DNA of 64,000 bases from Cycas panzhihuaensis (GCA_023213395.1 CM041465.1:169205741-169269740); one strand, 5' to 3'; counted from the stretch's first letter, positions 1-13,161 are shown. The notes: generated by a model from the letters alone, not told the origin. Made by a program: numbers and translations.

Positions 1-1080
1 CTCAACTTTACAACTAATCCCTAGGGCACATAGGGACTAAGCAAAAGTTGGCATGAACAAATACCGCTTACAATACACTCATGCATCTCTTGTATGCATA
101 TGTGAGGAGTAAAATTATCTATTTAGAGGCTAGTTAAGGACCAAGGGGTAACACATATGTGTGCATATGCCAAACATGGATCGATAAAGGGCATAAGCCT
201 ATGGTAAGCTACTCGTTAAGTAGAAAATCCCCTAATGTAACTATATAAAAATTTTAGTCGAATGCACCTAACAAACAATCCTAACTAGCACAAACCTTTT
301 AGCCTCATGAGTTCAAGGACTCACAACAAGTGTGTTCCTCTCTTTCACTTAGGCTTTTAAGCATACAAGGAATTCACTCAAAATAAATATGCAATGCAAT
401 GTGGTGTATAATAGAAAGAAAATATTCTTTTTATCTACTTTTTTTTTCTTAATCCTTTTTCCTTTTTTTAAAGTTTATTTATTTATTTATTGAAATATAA
501 ACTAAATCTTATAAGGGCTAGCGCAAAGAAAGAGATACACCAAGGATAACCAAACATGTGAGTAATGGGTGATCTTTCCCTCCCCTTTTGTGCCCTTTTT
601 TTCTTTTCTTTTCTTTTCTTTTAAGGAAAACTAGGAAGCTAACAACATTCCTTCCTCTTTTCTCTCTTTTTCTTTTTTAAAGAATAAATGGAATAAAGAA
701 AGATACTATTTTAGGCAAAGTTCAAAGGAGGTACCTGAAAAAAAATACTTAATCCACCCAAACTATATGCTTTATGTGATCCTCTTTCTCTTTTGATTTG
801 CCAAATAGACTCAAAATATGGTTAAGTAAGCATGTAATATGTGGGCCATATTTCTAAGAAAAACCTATTAGTATTTTTGCTTGTTGGATTATTATATGAT
901 GAAAAGAAGAATGTAACTTAAAATTGAAATATGGTAAAAAAACATAAATATAAAAAAAGTAGGGCTTACCTTATTTTCTTGATTTTAGAGTAAAATTTTA
1001 GTAGCATAACAACTATACAATAGGAACCCAAACTTCTAGAAGAAAAGAGATGAGGCAAGAGGAGTGGAAATGGTGGACTT
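1..1080. other. Unclassified AT-rich DNA, left flank of G1
   Basis: No coding frame, LTR or RNA gene is visible. The stretch holds pyrimidine-rich low-complexity tracts, including a run of TTTTC units near 599-622 and poly-T tracts near 428-480. The direct repeat aagat at 1081-1085 shows that this sequence originally continued at 7156, so the two stretches are one older locus split by gypsy element G1. Similar TTTCTTTT tracts recur near 9340-9420, in the right part of the same locus. Confidence 0.6.
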
Positions 1081-1085
1081 AAGAT

Positions 1086-1424
1086 TGGAGTGTCTTCTCA
1101 TAGAAATTGACATTGTAGATGCAGTCCAATAGAAGTAAAGGGTAAAATAATATAAGTTCACAAATAAATTAATCACCAAAGGGAGTACTGAAGTACTTTC
1201 TCTTTAAAGATAATAATACTCAATAACCATTACAACTGGAGTTCGACCCTTTAAATAGGCATGCAAGGGTCTTCTTCCTTATGACATTATTGGTGGCCCT
1301 AATAGTCTTTCATCTTATTATATAGCTTAGAGGTCCACACACAGATCTTAATAACTAACATTAATCCTTAACCCTTTGGTGGCTCCCACTTACTATTGCT
1401 TAGAAAATGTAGGGTTATGGTACA
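1086..1424 (-). repeat. G1 3' LTR (left end)
   Basis: About 339 bp, aligning along its length with 6801-7150. It begins TGGAGT and ends TACA on the plus strand. Shared landmarks include the segment 'accctttaaataggcat' and a conserved end near 'gggttatg'. The left neighbour aagat is repeated beyond the other LTR. Confidence 0.92.
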
Positions 1425-1436
1425 GGTCCCTCCATC
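1425..1436 (-). promoter_or_regulatory. G1 polypurine tract
   Basis: The plus strand reads ggtccctccatc, purine-rich on the element strand (gatggagggacc). It abuts the 3' LTR, where the primer for plus-strand DNA synthesis is expected. Confidence 0.6.
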
Positions 1437-1459
1437 TGAGACATTGAGTTCTCATAGAA

Positions 1460-4400
1460 TTGGAGATGAGGATATTATTGGATGAACTCATCGTATTCTT
1501 AAGTTGTTTTATCTATATCACAACCAACCCATTGTACCAAGTGATCAGAAATAGTGTGATTCTAGAGGTGGCACTAACGACTAGCAAGGATTTTATTAGG
1601 TGGAATTGTAAGAGTTTACTCATTAGAGAGAATAGGTAAGGTGGTGTGGGGTGTAACTTTAGTTCTAAGGTATTTTTTTAGACAAGAAATATGAAAATGT
1701 TATGGATAATGATGTTCAAAGGGAGTTTAAGGGCATAGGCAACTTCACTAATTTTATGGAGGACTTTATAAGGGCCGTAGTAATGTGGGCTTAGTTTATG
1801 TCCTTTATGTGACTTAAGAGACTGTTAGTTGTAGGGTTAGAGGTGGAGGAATACTAGGTCTCCAATGTTAAAGGATCAAATAGACTAATGGTAATGAGTA
1901 AGTTGCTTCATTTGATTTTGAGCAGCAACCAAATGTTATCAAAGAGTATGGAGGATTAGGTCCATCTCTTGAAGTTTTTGTTATACAAAAGTTGTTTGAA
2001 AGTTTGTGGCTAGGGTATAGTAGGAAGAGGGGTGGTAACCATAGAGAGCTAAAAAATAGGACATATCGATGGCAGAATGATGAGAGGAGTTATACTAGTA
2101 CTCTTCCAGGGAGAACTAGGAGGTCCACTTAGCTTAGTGTTCAGAGATAAAGCAGTGTAGATAGGTTTCTAGAGTTTTATTCAAGACCTTGAATTAGCCA
2201 TCTGTTTATGGGTGTTAGGAAAAACTCATGTTAAATGAGGTTTTAATAGCCTTAAAGAGTTCTTGCCAAAAAGAGCTGGTAAACTTGGAATCTTGATCAT
2301 AAATTATAGATGAAGGGAATCTATGAAGGTGAAATATAAATTGGACATATAGGTTGACAAGACAAGAGGATGTATATGAGGTGTGAACAGGGAGAAAATG
2401 AGAGACTTAGTTAATCAATCAATGATTGCCTAAATGGAGTTAAACCTAACACATAGAGGTAAGCCTATGATAAAGTCCATGATAATATCCTATTACTTAC
2501 CTTAAGGAATGTTTAATGGTTGGAGAAGTCTAGGAAGGGTTTTGGTATTAACTTTATTTTGCTGACACGTATTACATTCTAATATGAAGGTGAATATTGT
2601 AGTCTTTATTTAGGGCTAAAAGAAATCTATGCAAATTTGACGATAAGTTTTATCAAACCCTAAGTGGCCACTGAGGGGAGAAGAGTGATATTCTATTATG
2701 ATTCTAGGTATGAATAAGGAGGATGGGTGGACAAAGATATGATTTTGATAGAGTAGACAATTATTAAAAGTTGACTATCCTTTATGGATGAAAACATTTT
2801 TACTCCAATTAAGGTAGTCAAGTTGGGCCTAGTTTTCAACCCATAATTCATCAAGCTAAAGGGGTTGGGGTTTGCTTATGGCATATAGGCTTGAGTTAGG
2901 AGTACTGTTGCTAGGGTGGAGACAAAAAAAGGTGTCTATGATTGTATTGTCTTTGCCTTTTTTATATAATATTATGAATTCAAAGACTTATAGATGGTGA
3001 ACCCACTTAGCTTGTTCTTCCAATAAGATTGGTTGATCTAACAGATTATGGAGGCTACGATGATCTGTGAAAATAGTAAATTTAGAGCCTAAGAGGTATG
3101 CCACCACTTATCAATAGTGTGGAGAATAACTTTCATCTCCTTCTAGTATATAAAGAGACAAAGCTCATTCTCTTTTAATTTTTGTCTCTCGAATGCAATG
3201 GGATGAGAGTCTTGCATCAGGACTACACCCTATTAGAATCCCAAGGTATCACATTCAAGTTAGAAAGGCTAGTTGAAGTCAGGCATGATGAGGACTAGGG
3301 TAGAGGTCATTACGACTTTAAGATTAAAAAAAGTAGCATTAGCTTTTGAAGACCATTAAAAGGCATCTTTACGAAGGAGGTTGGTTAAGGGGGCAGTGAG
3401 GGTGACATAGTTATGCACAAACTATCGATAGAATCTTGTGAGCTCAAGGAATGCTCATAGTTGGGTAAGGGTAGTAGGTGTTGGCCAAGTCATGATAACA
3501 GATATTTTATTGGGATCTGCACATACCCCTTCCCATGAGATGATATGCCCTAAGTATTTGAGTTCAGGTTAACCAAACTCGCACTTAGATATTTTTGCAG
3601 AAAGTTGGTGGTTTTATAGTATTTGAAGGATAATTTCTAGGTGTTGGATGTAGTGGTCTAGGAAAACACTATAAATAAGAATGTTATCAAAGAAGACTAT
3701 GACAAATTTTTGGAGATAGGGGCCAAAAAATGTATTCACAAGTACTTAAAAAGTTGCCAGGGCATTATAAAGGCAGAAGAGAATTGCACAAAACTTAAAA
3801 TGGCCATGATGTATTCAAAATGTTATCTTATAGTAGTTGTTTGGGGCAATTGGGATTTGGTAGTAACCAGACTAAAGATCTAGCTTAGAAAAGATAGTTA
3901 CGCTATGGATTTCATCTAGCATGTCATCTATGAGAGGGGTGGGGAACTTATTTTTTATGGCAATTTTATTTAACTTTCTATAATTGACACAAAGATAGAA
4001 TGAACCATCTTTCTTCCTAACTAAGACAATTGGAGCTACATAAGGGCTTTTGCTAGGTTAGATTATGATGATGTCAAGGAGCTTGGTTGTGAGTTTCTCG
4101 ATTTTATTCTTTTGAAAGTATAAGTTATAGTAGGGTCTTAGGCTAATAGGGCCATAATTAGATTGGAGGTCAATTGCATGATAAAAGCCATGATTAGGTG
4201 GGGTGGAAATAGGTAGAGGAGCAAATACCTATTTGTATTGGGTAATGATGTCCTAGATGCATGGGTGAATTTGTGGTTTGATTTAAATATTATTAAGGTG
4301 GACTATGTATCCTAGGTAAGATTGAATATGGAATTTCATACATCTAGGAGAAACCACTTGGTTAGGAGGAGACTGCATCCCATAAATTTTTTGATTTTAA

Positions 4401-5690
4401 CCCATTTGGTCTTTAAAAGTAATGAATGGGTTGGTAGGTAAGTTATTTATACTGTATGTTCCTAGGGTTTATAACAACTGAATCTATGAGATAGCATCGA
4501 ACCCTCCTATTGATAGGGCATAGAAATATGACACCAATAGATAAGAGCCTCTAGTCAGCATTGTGCTTTGACTTGGGAAATTTGGACTCTTTTGGTAGAT
4601 GAGTCATCATTTTATTGATTAGTAGTTAGGCAGGTGATATCATCCTATCATAGTCAAGGGTGTGTGAAGTCGGCTTAAGGATAGACAACATCATCAAATC
4701 GAGGCCCTAGCTACTAGAAGTCTGACTATCAAGTGCATGAGAACCAAGTGTTATCTCGATGAGTCATTGAGGGTATATATGCCATAAATTTGGCCTCTAC
4801 TACTCGAGCCCACTTCAATGCATCCTTGAGGGAGTATATTACCATTGTCTTTAGTCTTATCTAAATATAATCTTGGAGTCCAGCCATATAGATATCAATT
4901 ATTGTTTATTTATCCAAGTTTTGGCTTTATGGTAAGCAATTGTATAAAGCTTGAAATTCGTCAGTATAAGCCTACACTGTTATAGTCTATTTAAGTCAAG
5001 TAGGTTACGTAAAGAAGGATTGACTCCATGTGTCCTCGTATTATTCAAAGAAATAGCTAGTGAAGTGGGACCACATTAAGTGGGAGGGATATTCTGATTT
5101 CTACCAGTTAAACCAATGGTGGGCTCATCTATATATGTGGATGGGAGTGTATAAGGGTTTATCCTCCTCAGACATTAGGTGGAGTGTGAAATAGGATTTT
5201 AACTTATTAATCTAACTTCAGGTGCATTCCCTATTCACATCTAGATCAAAGGGAGGAATATTAATTTTATGAAAGAAAGGTTACCTTAGTGGAGAACCTC
5301 TTATAGATGCATTGCTTCCTTAAAAAATGGGAGGTTGGTTGCCTGTTGTATGAGAAGTGCATGTGTTATGGAGTTGGGATTGCAACATCTATTGGATTTA
5401 TGCCATAAGTACTTGTTTTGTGCCCTCGAGATCTAATTTGGTAGGTATACCTTTGAACTTACTGATGACATCTTGCTTGAAGTTGGTGAATTCAATGGTT
5501 AACTCATTAATTCTTTCTCCTTATGTTTTTTCCATTAGAGCTATAGAAGGGATGTATAGAAGTAAGAAATGGTAGAAAGAAAGGAAATGGATAAAGTGGG
5601 ATAGATCAAGAAAGAATGGGATATAAGGACAAGGGATTTGTTATGGGGAAGAGAAGGGGTAAATAGGGGGTAGGAGTGGGGTGTCTATAG
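1460..5690 (-). pseudogene. G1 gag-pol remnant (Ty3/gypsy)
   Basis: Decayed polyprotein read leftwards. Visible landmarks are: an RT core near 3966-4040, reading like VRKKDGSF then CVNYR; the RT active site near 3686-3710, FVIVFFDNILIY, where the usual FDD has become FDN; integrase with MDFIIG near 2468-2490 and YDQDSKFTS near 2260-2310, giving the first two acidic residues; and a C-terminal segment near 1675-1775, YGPYKVLHKISEVAYAL, typical of the region before the chromodomain in plant gypsy elements. The third integrase acidic position near 2190-2215 is too altered to read. The gag part, about 4600-5690, has no readable motif. Stops and frameshifts occur throughout. The gene order identifies Ty3/gypsy; the finer lineage is inferred only from resemblance to G2. 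Confidence 0.85.
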
Positions 5691-5974
5691 CCTGTTGACT
5701 GAAAAAAAATCATTAACAAGATATTCAGCCTACTGAAAAGAGTGCAAAAGGTTTATCCAAATGGGGTATATGAAATTTAAGGTGAATTTGGGGTGGTGGG
5801 TCCCATGAGTAACCTAGGTACTAAAAAACATGAAAATTACTTGCATAAACTAACCTAGTGTAAACTGGATAATACAATATGCTAATCAAAATAAGGTATA
5901 TAAATTGTAAGGGTAATTTTTAGCTATGAACTTACATCATAAAGAGTGACTAAGTGGAATTTCTTTTTCTTCCT

Positions 5975-6002
5975 TTTTCTTCTTCTTCTTCTTCTTCTTC
6001 CT
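5975..6002. repeat. (CTT)n microsatellite in the G1 leader
   Basis: A run of TTC/CTT triplets at about 5975-6002, inside the untranslated leader of G1. It is followed by a T-rich stretch with TTTA units. Confidence 0.8.
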
Positions 6003-6786
6003 TTTCTTTTTACTTTTATTTATTTGTTTATTTATTTTATATGAGGTAGCTTGTGATCTTAATTAGGAAATGGAGTAGGTAGAGGAGGGTGTAAAATGAT
6101 TGAAGGTGTCCTACAAACCACTAAACAAGGTGTGTTTGGTCTTATAATCCTACTAATAAACTTCCGATGTAGAAGTTTAGGGTAGGTAGCTTCGTGGCAG
6201 TAACTGCTAACCACTATACTACAAGATTTTAGCACTGATAGTTTGCCTATGCTAAGAAGAGATTTGGGACCTAAAAAGGGTCCTCCTGTATAGTTGAAAG
6301 CATGTAGAGGCATGTTCTATAGACACTTTCTATTTAAGGCTTAGTTTAGGAGTGTTATCTCTAGTCCTTCATGTAAGAGGCAAAAAAGCCATAATGTGCT
6401 TAGTTATAACGATAGATCCCTGTGATTTTTAAAGACCTCCAGTACAAGATCTCTACCTAACTAATTGGGTAGCCACCCAATGGTGTTATCTACCCTTGGA
6501 CTAAATAATCTAATATAAAAATTGAAATAAAGGAATGAAACCAAATAAAATAATGTAAAATAGAAAAGTAAAATACTAGTATTACCTAGGAGAGAAATTC
6601 TCATTCCTTCGTAACTCCCAGGTTTATGCTAGTACCATTCCTTAATCTCTGTAGAAAGAGTACTAAGTAAAGGTCTTTCCTCAATCTCTACTTGGGTAGA
6701 GAGAGTACTCAATTTTATAGAGAAAAAAAAATACATATTTAATTTTTCTTTAACCTGTTGAGTAACTTGCTACGATTGCGAATATG

Positions 6787-6798
6787 GCTCTTATACCA
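6787..6798 (-). promoter_or_regulatory. G1 primer-binding site (tRNA-Met type)
   Basis: The plus strand gctcttatacca reads TGGTATAAGAGC on the element strand, one base from the TGGTATCAGAGC motif that pairs with the 3' end of initiator tRNA-Met. It lies 2 nt from the 5' LTR, which fixes the element's orientation. Confidence 0.85.
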
Positions 6799-6800
6799 CT

Positions 6801-7150
6801 TGGAGTATTTCATCACAAAAATCAACCTTGCAGATATAGTCCAACAGAAGTAAAGGCCAAAATAACACAAGTTAACAAATAAATCACAAATAAATTAATC
6901 ACCAAAGGGAGCACCAAAGTACTTTCTCTTCAAAGATAATAATATTTAACAACTATTACAAGTGGAGTTTGACCCTTTAAATAGGCATACATGGGTCTTC
7001 TTCTTTAAGATATTATTGGTGGCCCTAGTGACCTTACATATTATTGGATAACTTAGTGGTCCATGCACAAATCTTAATAACTAACATCAATCCTTAATCA
7101 TTTGGTGACTCCCACTTGCTAGTGCTAAGGAAATGTGGGGTTATGTTATA
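6801..7150 (-). repeat. G1 5' LTR (right end)
   Basis: About 350 bp, partner of 1086-1424. It starts TGGAGT and ends TATA (originally TACA). The following aagat at 7151-7155 is the target duplication. Confidence 0.92.
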
Positions 7151-7155
7151 AAGAT

Positions 7156-10100
7156 GCTCTAAAACACCCTCGATATTTATAATGCAAATGAGGAGTACAT
7201 ATAAAAAAGGAACCATGGCTATAGAAAATACTTAAAATATTAAGAAATAGACATTAAAAGCACATAAACTACTAGCTTACTGAAGTAAATATGAGATCCT
7301 TATAAATGGATCTAAAATCTCCTTGATATAATAGCTAATTAAGTAATACTTGGCTCCAAGTTCCCCCTGCAAAATCTTTTATCCCATGGATAAAATAATA
7401 AGTAGGAAACAAAGAAAAAAGATGGCCAACAAAAAGAAGAACCAAGTGATACTTAGCTCATCCAAAGAAGAGAACATAAGTTCACTAGGAAATTAACTTA
7501 CCAACAATATTATGGGAGGATTACCTCATTCTGCCAAGTAAATATAAGCTAATGGCTAAATTCTCCAACTATGGGGTATTCTAACACCACTAGATGACCA
7601 ATCTCTAAACTACAATGGATGTTAAAGAGTGTAGATCAAGAATATCACTAAATTCTCATGAAAATTTATTAGCATAATGGTAATACCATTATACAATCAT
7701 TTAACATCCCTCTTCCATTAGAAAAATTAGAGGTTAAATAAATGAAGGTAAAGGTTAGACCTCTAATTTCCAACCCATGGTATGAGAGAAAACTATAGAT
7801 CCAAATCCATGGTTGTGGTGACATAATAAGGCTCTTGGGCTTGACAAAATTGAAGTGGAAAGGAACATGGCTGACAAACATCAACTTTAGAGTATACAAG
7901 TGTAATAACTATTGTCCTTTAATGCCCTTAGGTTAATTTCTGGGCACATGACAGCCATACCATAAAGTTTATTATATTATCATGAAGAACTTTATGGTAC
8001 CACTTCTTATTGGTAAAAGCTCACTCTATTGGATAGAAACTTAAGTGAGTAGTCATCAATTAACATAATATATAAAGAAAACTATAGGATAAAGTTAGAC
8101 AAGGGGCAAGATAGACGAAATAATGAAAATTAAGATAAAAATAAAGGTAAAACAAAGCAAATGATGATAAGGATAATATAAATTGAGGGACAAAGAAACT
8201 AACAAGACCTTATAATAGTATTAAATATTTTGGGTTGGGGGGTCTAATTGACCAAGTTGACTAAAAAATGAGAGTTTTAAGGTAATTAAGTTCAACGAGG
8301 ACCTTTAACTCTATTTAAAGAAATATAAATGATTTCTCTAGGTTTGAAATCAAAAGGTTCAAGGTACAAGCTACAAGGCATTTGTTTGATTTCTCCTTTT
8401 CTCTTTTCCTTTTTTTATATTTATATCAAAAATAAAAAGAGATGAAAATAAATATATTTTAAATTTTAAAAAAATGAAATATAATCAATAAACCAAAATC
8501 AAAATCCTCTTTTTGGTTGAGGAGAAGAGAAGTTAGTCCCTTCTCTAGCAAGGGGCATGTTGAGGGAAAGTTTTCTCTAATCAATGACCTATGGCCTCCT
8601 ACACTTCTATACTTTCTAAGTTTTAAATTGAAGAGGGGGTCCTAACCTAGATATCTAGTCCTCCCAAAAAGATAAAATCATGTTAAGTTATGCTAAATAT
8701 TAGGAGGACTGACGTGTGTAAGGATCCAAGAGAGGTCAGACCCTAGATTAATTACCTTATCGGGGGTAAGCTATTGGTGACTTTCTCACTTGATGATAAT
8801 CCACCCATGAGGATAGATAACTTAGGGATGCTCACATCTGACTCTAATGGACTCTCATACTTAGAGATAAAGAAGAACAAGGAAACTACTCTCAATCCAA
8901 AATGTGATGATGGACTACCACTTTGGCATTTAGAACATAGCTAAAAATAAGATGACTCCTAAAGGAGGGAGAGTCTAATATGCTTGGAAGTTGAAGGCCC
9001 AATCAATTAAAGACTTCTTCATAATAGGACATATTTGCTTCTAAGGAAAGGACAAGGTTGATATGCTAAGGTAATCACTACCCAGTCAATCAACATGGTC
9101 CTAGTAAATAGAAGTAGGCATATCTTAAGGGGACCAAGAAGCAAGCAACCCTAAATACAAATCTATATGCAACTTTGTATATGCATGAGCAAGCAGTTAA
9201 AATATAGAGCAAAGTAATCTAAATATGAATGCATACCCTAATGTAGTCTAAGTATTCTTAGAGTTACAAATACAACTCTAAAAGCTCTTTCTATTTTTTA
9301 TTTTTTATTCTAATGTGGATGCAACCTAATATAATAAAAATGTCCTTTCATTTTTCTTTTCTTCTTTGAAAGGAAAAATGTAGAAATGCTTTCTTAATCT
9401 TCTTTCTTTCTTTCAAAAGAAAATGAAAGTAAGGCCTAGAGAAATTAAGAGGTTCTTTTATTGTTCTTACAATTTTCCTAGCTAAAAATTTCCTTTCTTT
9501 CATACAAAAAGAACTTAAAACTCTTTACAATGAGAGCAAAAAATAACTAAAGAAGATGAGCTTAGAATGTAATATATGAAGGCCTTCAAATGATAATTTA
9601 TTTTATTGTTAGGAACTTAAAAGAGAAAAAATAACATTCTAACTATTGGAAACTAGATAAGGAATCTATGATAACTTGACAAAAATGAAACTAAAAAGAA
9701 ATCTATCCTTTTCTTTTTACTATCTTATTTCAAAGATAAGAAAGCAAAAAGAGAAATAACTTAAATAAAAAGAGAAACTTACTTGATAAGAACATCTTGT
9801 AGAAGGGGAAAAGTGTCTCAAATTAGTATCTTTGTCCCATAATGTACTCCCAAATCAATCTTGCAAACCAGTTGAAAGAAGGAAAGGGGTAATGAAGAAG
9901 AAAGAAGAGAGGAATCTTGAGAAGAAAAAGAGTAAGAATAGGGAAATGGAAGAATATGAAGAGAAGAAGGAGAGAACAAAGAAGGGAATGCTTCAACTTC
10001 AACTTCCTAAAGCTTTCTTGGGCTTAGAAGAAATGCAAAGTTGAAAGAGAAAGCTTTCTACTAGTTTAGAAGCTACTTCAGAACTTAAGCAAGTTTGATA

Positions 10101-10400
10101 ATCTTCCTTAACCTCTTCCTCAAAATCTCCTTAAGATTAGACTTGAATGTAGACCTACAAGAGAAAAACTAAAATTACACACAAGATATAATATGAAATT
10201 ATTTAAAAATAATGAACGTTAAGACTTAATTCTCAAACTCTATTTTTTTCTACTTCTTTACCCTAAAGGATGATACCCTATTTATAGAAAGAAATTATAG
10301 ATAAACTAGTGAAAAAAATAGGGGTAGGGGAGTAATGGTTACCCACAAAGAAGAAATCCCAACAAAAAAAATGACTACTCGCTATTGGTAAATTTAGTTT
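7156..10400. other. Unclassified AT-rich DNA
   Basis: Continuation of the locus left of G1. The only longer frames are low-complexity: for example 9832-10044 (+) translates as a Lys/Glu-rich string from AG-rich DNA. No domain, LTR pair, primer site or splice structure is recognisable. Pyrimidine-rich tracts near 9290-9420 resemble those at 430-680. Confidence 0.5.
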
Positions 10401-10409
10401 TATGTGGAA

Positions 10410-10660
10410 AGATGAAAAATGTGATAAACAATGAAAAATGTGACCATTATTATAAAAGAATATGACATGGTAAAAAACATGACAAATGTTGTAAAAAATA
10501 TGACAAATTGTGAAAAGTATGATAAATGGCAAAAAAGCATGACAAATGTTGTCAAAAATATAATAAATAGTTAAAAACATGATAAATATTATCAAAAATA
10601 TGAAAAATATTACAAAAAACATAATAAATATTGTGAAGAATGTAACAAATCCTTTTTGAG
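10410..10660. repeat. Degenerate 20-21 bp tandem repeat
   Basis: About ten to twelve head-to-tail copies of a unit like 'tgacaaatgttgtaaaaaa', with variants such as tgataaatattatcaaaaa. Copies differ by base changes and 1-2 nt length changes. The Phe/Ile-rich reverse-strand frame across 10278-10685 is only a translation of this repeat. Confidence 0.85.
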
Positions 10661-10689
10661 CAAAAATAAAGATTTTTTTTTCCATAATT

Positions 10690-12460
10690 TAAAAATTCCA
10701 AAAAGGAAAGGCATTAGAAAACAATAATTTGGTCCAACAAAAAGCCAATCAATTCATTAGAGGAATAATTAAAGAGAAAATAATATGAAAATATGATGAA
10801 TGAATTAGGAGCACTTCAAATAGGCCTTAATTCATTAGACACTATATTGATCTTTTAATCATTAGTAGTATAAGTTGAGCACAATCACAATTAGTATGAA
10901 TTCAAGTAGTCATAATACCAAATAACCTTCATACTACCATATAATCAAGTAGCTAAATCTCAGCAACAAATAAAAGGCAAGATACCTATCCATTATCTAG
11001 AGAAGGGTATAGTTAATTGAAACATTTTCTCACTTGGCAATGGAAGCTTTGGAAATGTCTTGAAGTATGATGGTCAATGTTGCCAACCTTGCCTATACCA
11101 AGTTATTCAAGAATTTAAGCTACCTAAGATGTTTGTTGAGTTGTTAAAATATAAGTAAAGATGGAAGTGATTGAGTGAGGTAGGTGGCTTGGATGAGGTA
11201 GGTTAAATTAATTATGTTGAGATGACTTATAATTGCATATCTACGTAAAAGGTTTTCGGGTTTCTTGTGATTTTTTATTTTTTTATATTTTTTAGTATTT
11301 TAATTTTTAGTTTGAAAAAGAGTTTATATACAAGAGAGTATCTATTATAGTTTTACCTCATTAATGTTTGTTGTTCAGAGGACCTATCATAGTTTAACCT
11401 CATTAGAAGTTGATTTTTGAAGGATATGGCTAGAGAAGAATGCCACAATTGTGTGGAACACATGTCTGATAGTATAGATCATGGAGCCTACATAACTGTG
11501 TAATGCTTAATCATGCCATAAATAATGATCGATCATTGTCCACAAGGAGAAACTAGTTTATCGTGCCATGGAATATGATGAAATATAGTCCTTTAAAGCC
11601 AAATATAAATCCAAACATGATGATAACCAAAAGAGATCAATTTGATGATTATTTGATGAAGAGCTTTTATTGATCTAATTCATTTTTTTAAATTTTGTTC
11701 ATTGCTCTACATGTAAATATGAATGGTTAATTTTTTACCTCAATAAAAAAATTTGCACAAGATTTATGGAATTAAATTCAATTTAATAATGTGTTAAAGT
11801 CTATGAGACCCCTTGATGCAATAGCAAATGGTCACAAGGAATGAATGATGTGATTGGGAGCCCTAAGCGAAGGGAGCTAAACTAAACTATTAAGGAGCAA
11901 TTAGTTTTATATGATATATTATCACTATTTTGACCATAACTTTTCATTGAGATGTTGGATTTAGGTGTCGCCAATTGAATTGGAAAGAGCACACTTCAAA
12001 ATAGTCAAAATGATTAGTCATGGTATAGATTTTAATTGGTAAAGTTTGTCAAAATGGTTTTGACATATTAAACATTATAATTTTTTAGTATTTTGAGAAT
12101 TGTTCTATCACGTTTAATGATTTATAAAGGCTCATGAATGCATGTAACGATACAAATCGCTACTTATTGGTGAATGAAAATAAGATTTCATTAGAATTTT
12201 ATACATTAAGGCTTATTAATGATAGTTTGAGGATTAATTTTGATGTGATTTAAGAGAAATATTAGAAACTTCGGAGGATATGCATGAGACTTGATGTAGT
12301 AATGTGAAGCGCTAGTCAAATGATATTTGATTTTGTACATCTAGATGTTTCCCACATGGATGATGCTAAGGGCCCTAGTTATTTATTAACACTTGGTTTA
12401 AGTGTTGTATTTATTTCACTTGATCTAAGACATTACAATTTCATATGTTTAAGTATCAAG
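10690..12460. other. Unclassified AT-rich DNA
   Basis: No recognisable gene or element end. A small frame at 12320-12502 (+) has no recognisable domain. Two similar short phrases, near 11341-11365 and 11385-11408 (tatcataGTTTaaCCTCATTA-like), are minor local duplications. Confidence 0.45.
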
Positions 12461-12464
12461 TGTG

Positions 12465-12632
12465 TGTGCAAAATTATTGATAGAGAGGTAGCATACACAT
12501 AGATACAAAATTATCAATAAAGAGGCAGCCCTTGAAAACCATATGTATGTTTATGCAAAATCATTAATAGAGAGGCAAAACATGAGTGTAAAATCATTGA
12601 CATAGAGGTAGCATATACTCGTAAGAGTGGAA
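12465..12632. repeat. Short degenerate tandem repeat
   Basis: Four spaced copies of a phrase like 'aaaatcattgatagagaggtag', near 12468, 12508, 12557 and 12588. Spacing is irregular (about 30-50 bp) because tails differ between copies. No coding meaning is seen. Confidence 0.7.
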
Positions 12633-12639
12633 GTGTTAG

Positions 12640-13150
12640 TTGTTTGTAGCTTTGCAAGTGGAGGATATAAAGTTGTTTAGACCTCTCAGCTTATCACATA
12701 GTTATACTCACATAACCATGTTTGCATGTTTGGTTTGTAGTGTAATGGATGGGACTAAACATTTTTTAACCAGGTTTGTCTCCTTAAGGTGTAGGAGAGC
12801 TAGAAATAGATAGAATGGGAGTAGGTAAAAGCTACATATTCTCATAAATGTGCAGAGAAGGCAATTCCATAGAACAGGCCACTACATTGACTTGCATTCA
12901 ATCTTAAAAACATTTTGTCATATGGTTAATGAGAAAACTTCACATCAAATGATGTGTGCAGTCATGGTTGTAGGTAGTTCATCAGTTTCATGATTGATTT
13001 TATAAATGATTTCATAATAAGTTGATGCCTTGTTTGATAGGTCATACTTACAAGAGGTAAATATGATTTTTCAACTTACAACTCATGCAAGTTCCAACAT
13101 AGATACAAAGTGAGGACTTCAAGACTTACATATTGTAAACATTAAATATT
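12640..13150. other. Unclassified DNA left of the 13162 LTR
   Basis: No clear coding motif. Its position just left of a polypurine tract and LTR suggests the 3' untranslated end of a plus-strand copia-type element whose coding part is lost or not recognisable. This is inferred from position only. Confidence 0.35.
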
Positions 13151-13161
13151 GAGGAGGAGAT
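13151..13161 (+). promoter_or_regulatory. Polypurine tract before the 13162 LTR
   Basis: gaggaggagat lies directly against the TGTTGG start of the LTR, the usual layout at the 3' end of a plus-strand LTR element. Confidence 0.6.

Larger units (their letters stand above)
1086..7150 (-). mobile_element. G1: complete decayed Ty3/gypsy LTR retrotransposon
   Basis: A 6.1-kb element read leftwards. The LTRs are 1086-1424 and 6801-7150, both starting TGGAGT. The element is flanked by a perfect 5-bp duplication, aagat (1081-1085 and 7151-7155). A primer-binding site of initiator-tRNA-Met type lies against the right LTR and a purine-rich tract against the left LTR. The internal order gag, protease, RT, RNase H, integrase is that of Ty3/gypsy. 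The LTR pair has many substitutions and small indels, and the coding region has stops in every frame, so the copy is old and dead. It is related to G2: both share a block of leader sequence and the same gene order. Confidence 0.93.

Noticed and set aside
5357-5575. 72-codon plus-strand frame in G1
   Set aside because: It lies opposite the decayed G1 gag and has no domain.
9832-10044. 70-codon Lys/Glu-rich frame
   Set aside because: It lies in AG-rich low-complexity DNA, with no domain, no splice context and no neighbours.
10278-10685. 135-codon reverse-strand frame rich in Phe and Ile
   Set aside because: It is only the translation of a degenerate 20-21 bp tandem repeat; composition and periodicity explain it.
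10410-12632. Possible CRISPR-like array from evenly spaced repeats
   Set aside because: Repeats are degenerate and head-to-tail or irregular, without unique spacers of constant length, in plant DNA full of retrotransposons.
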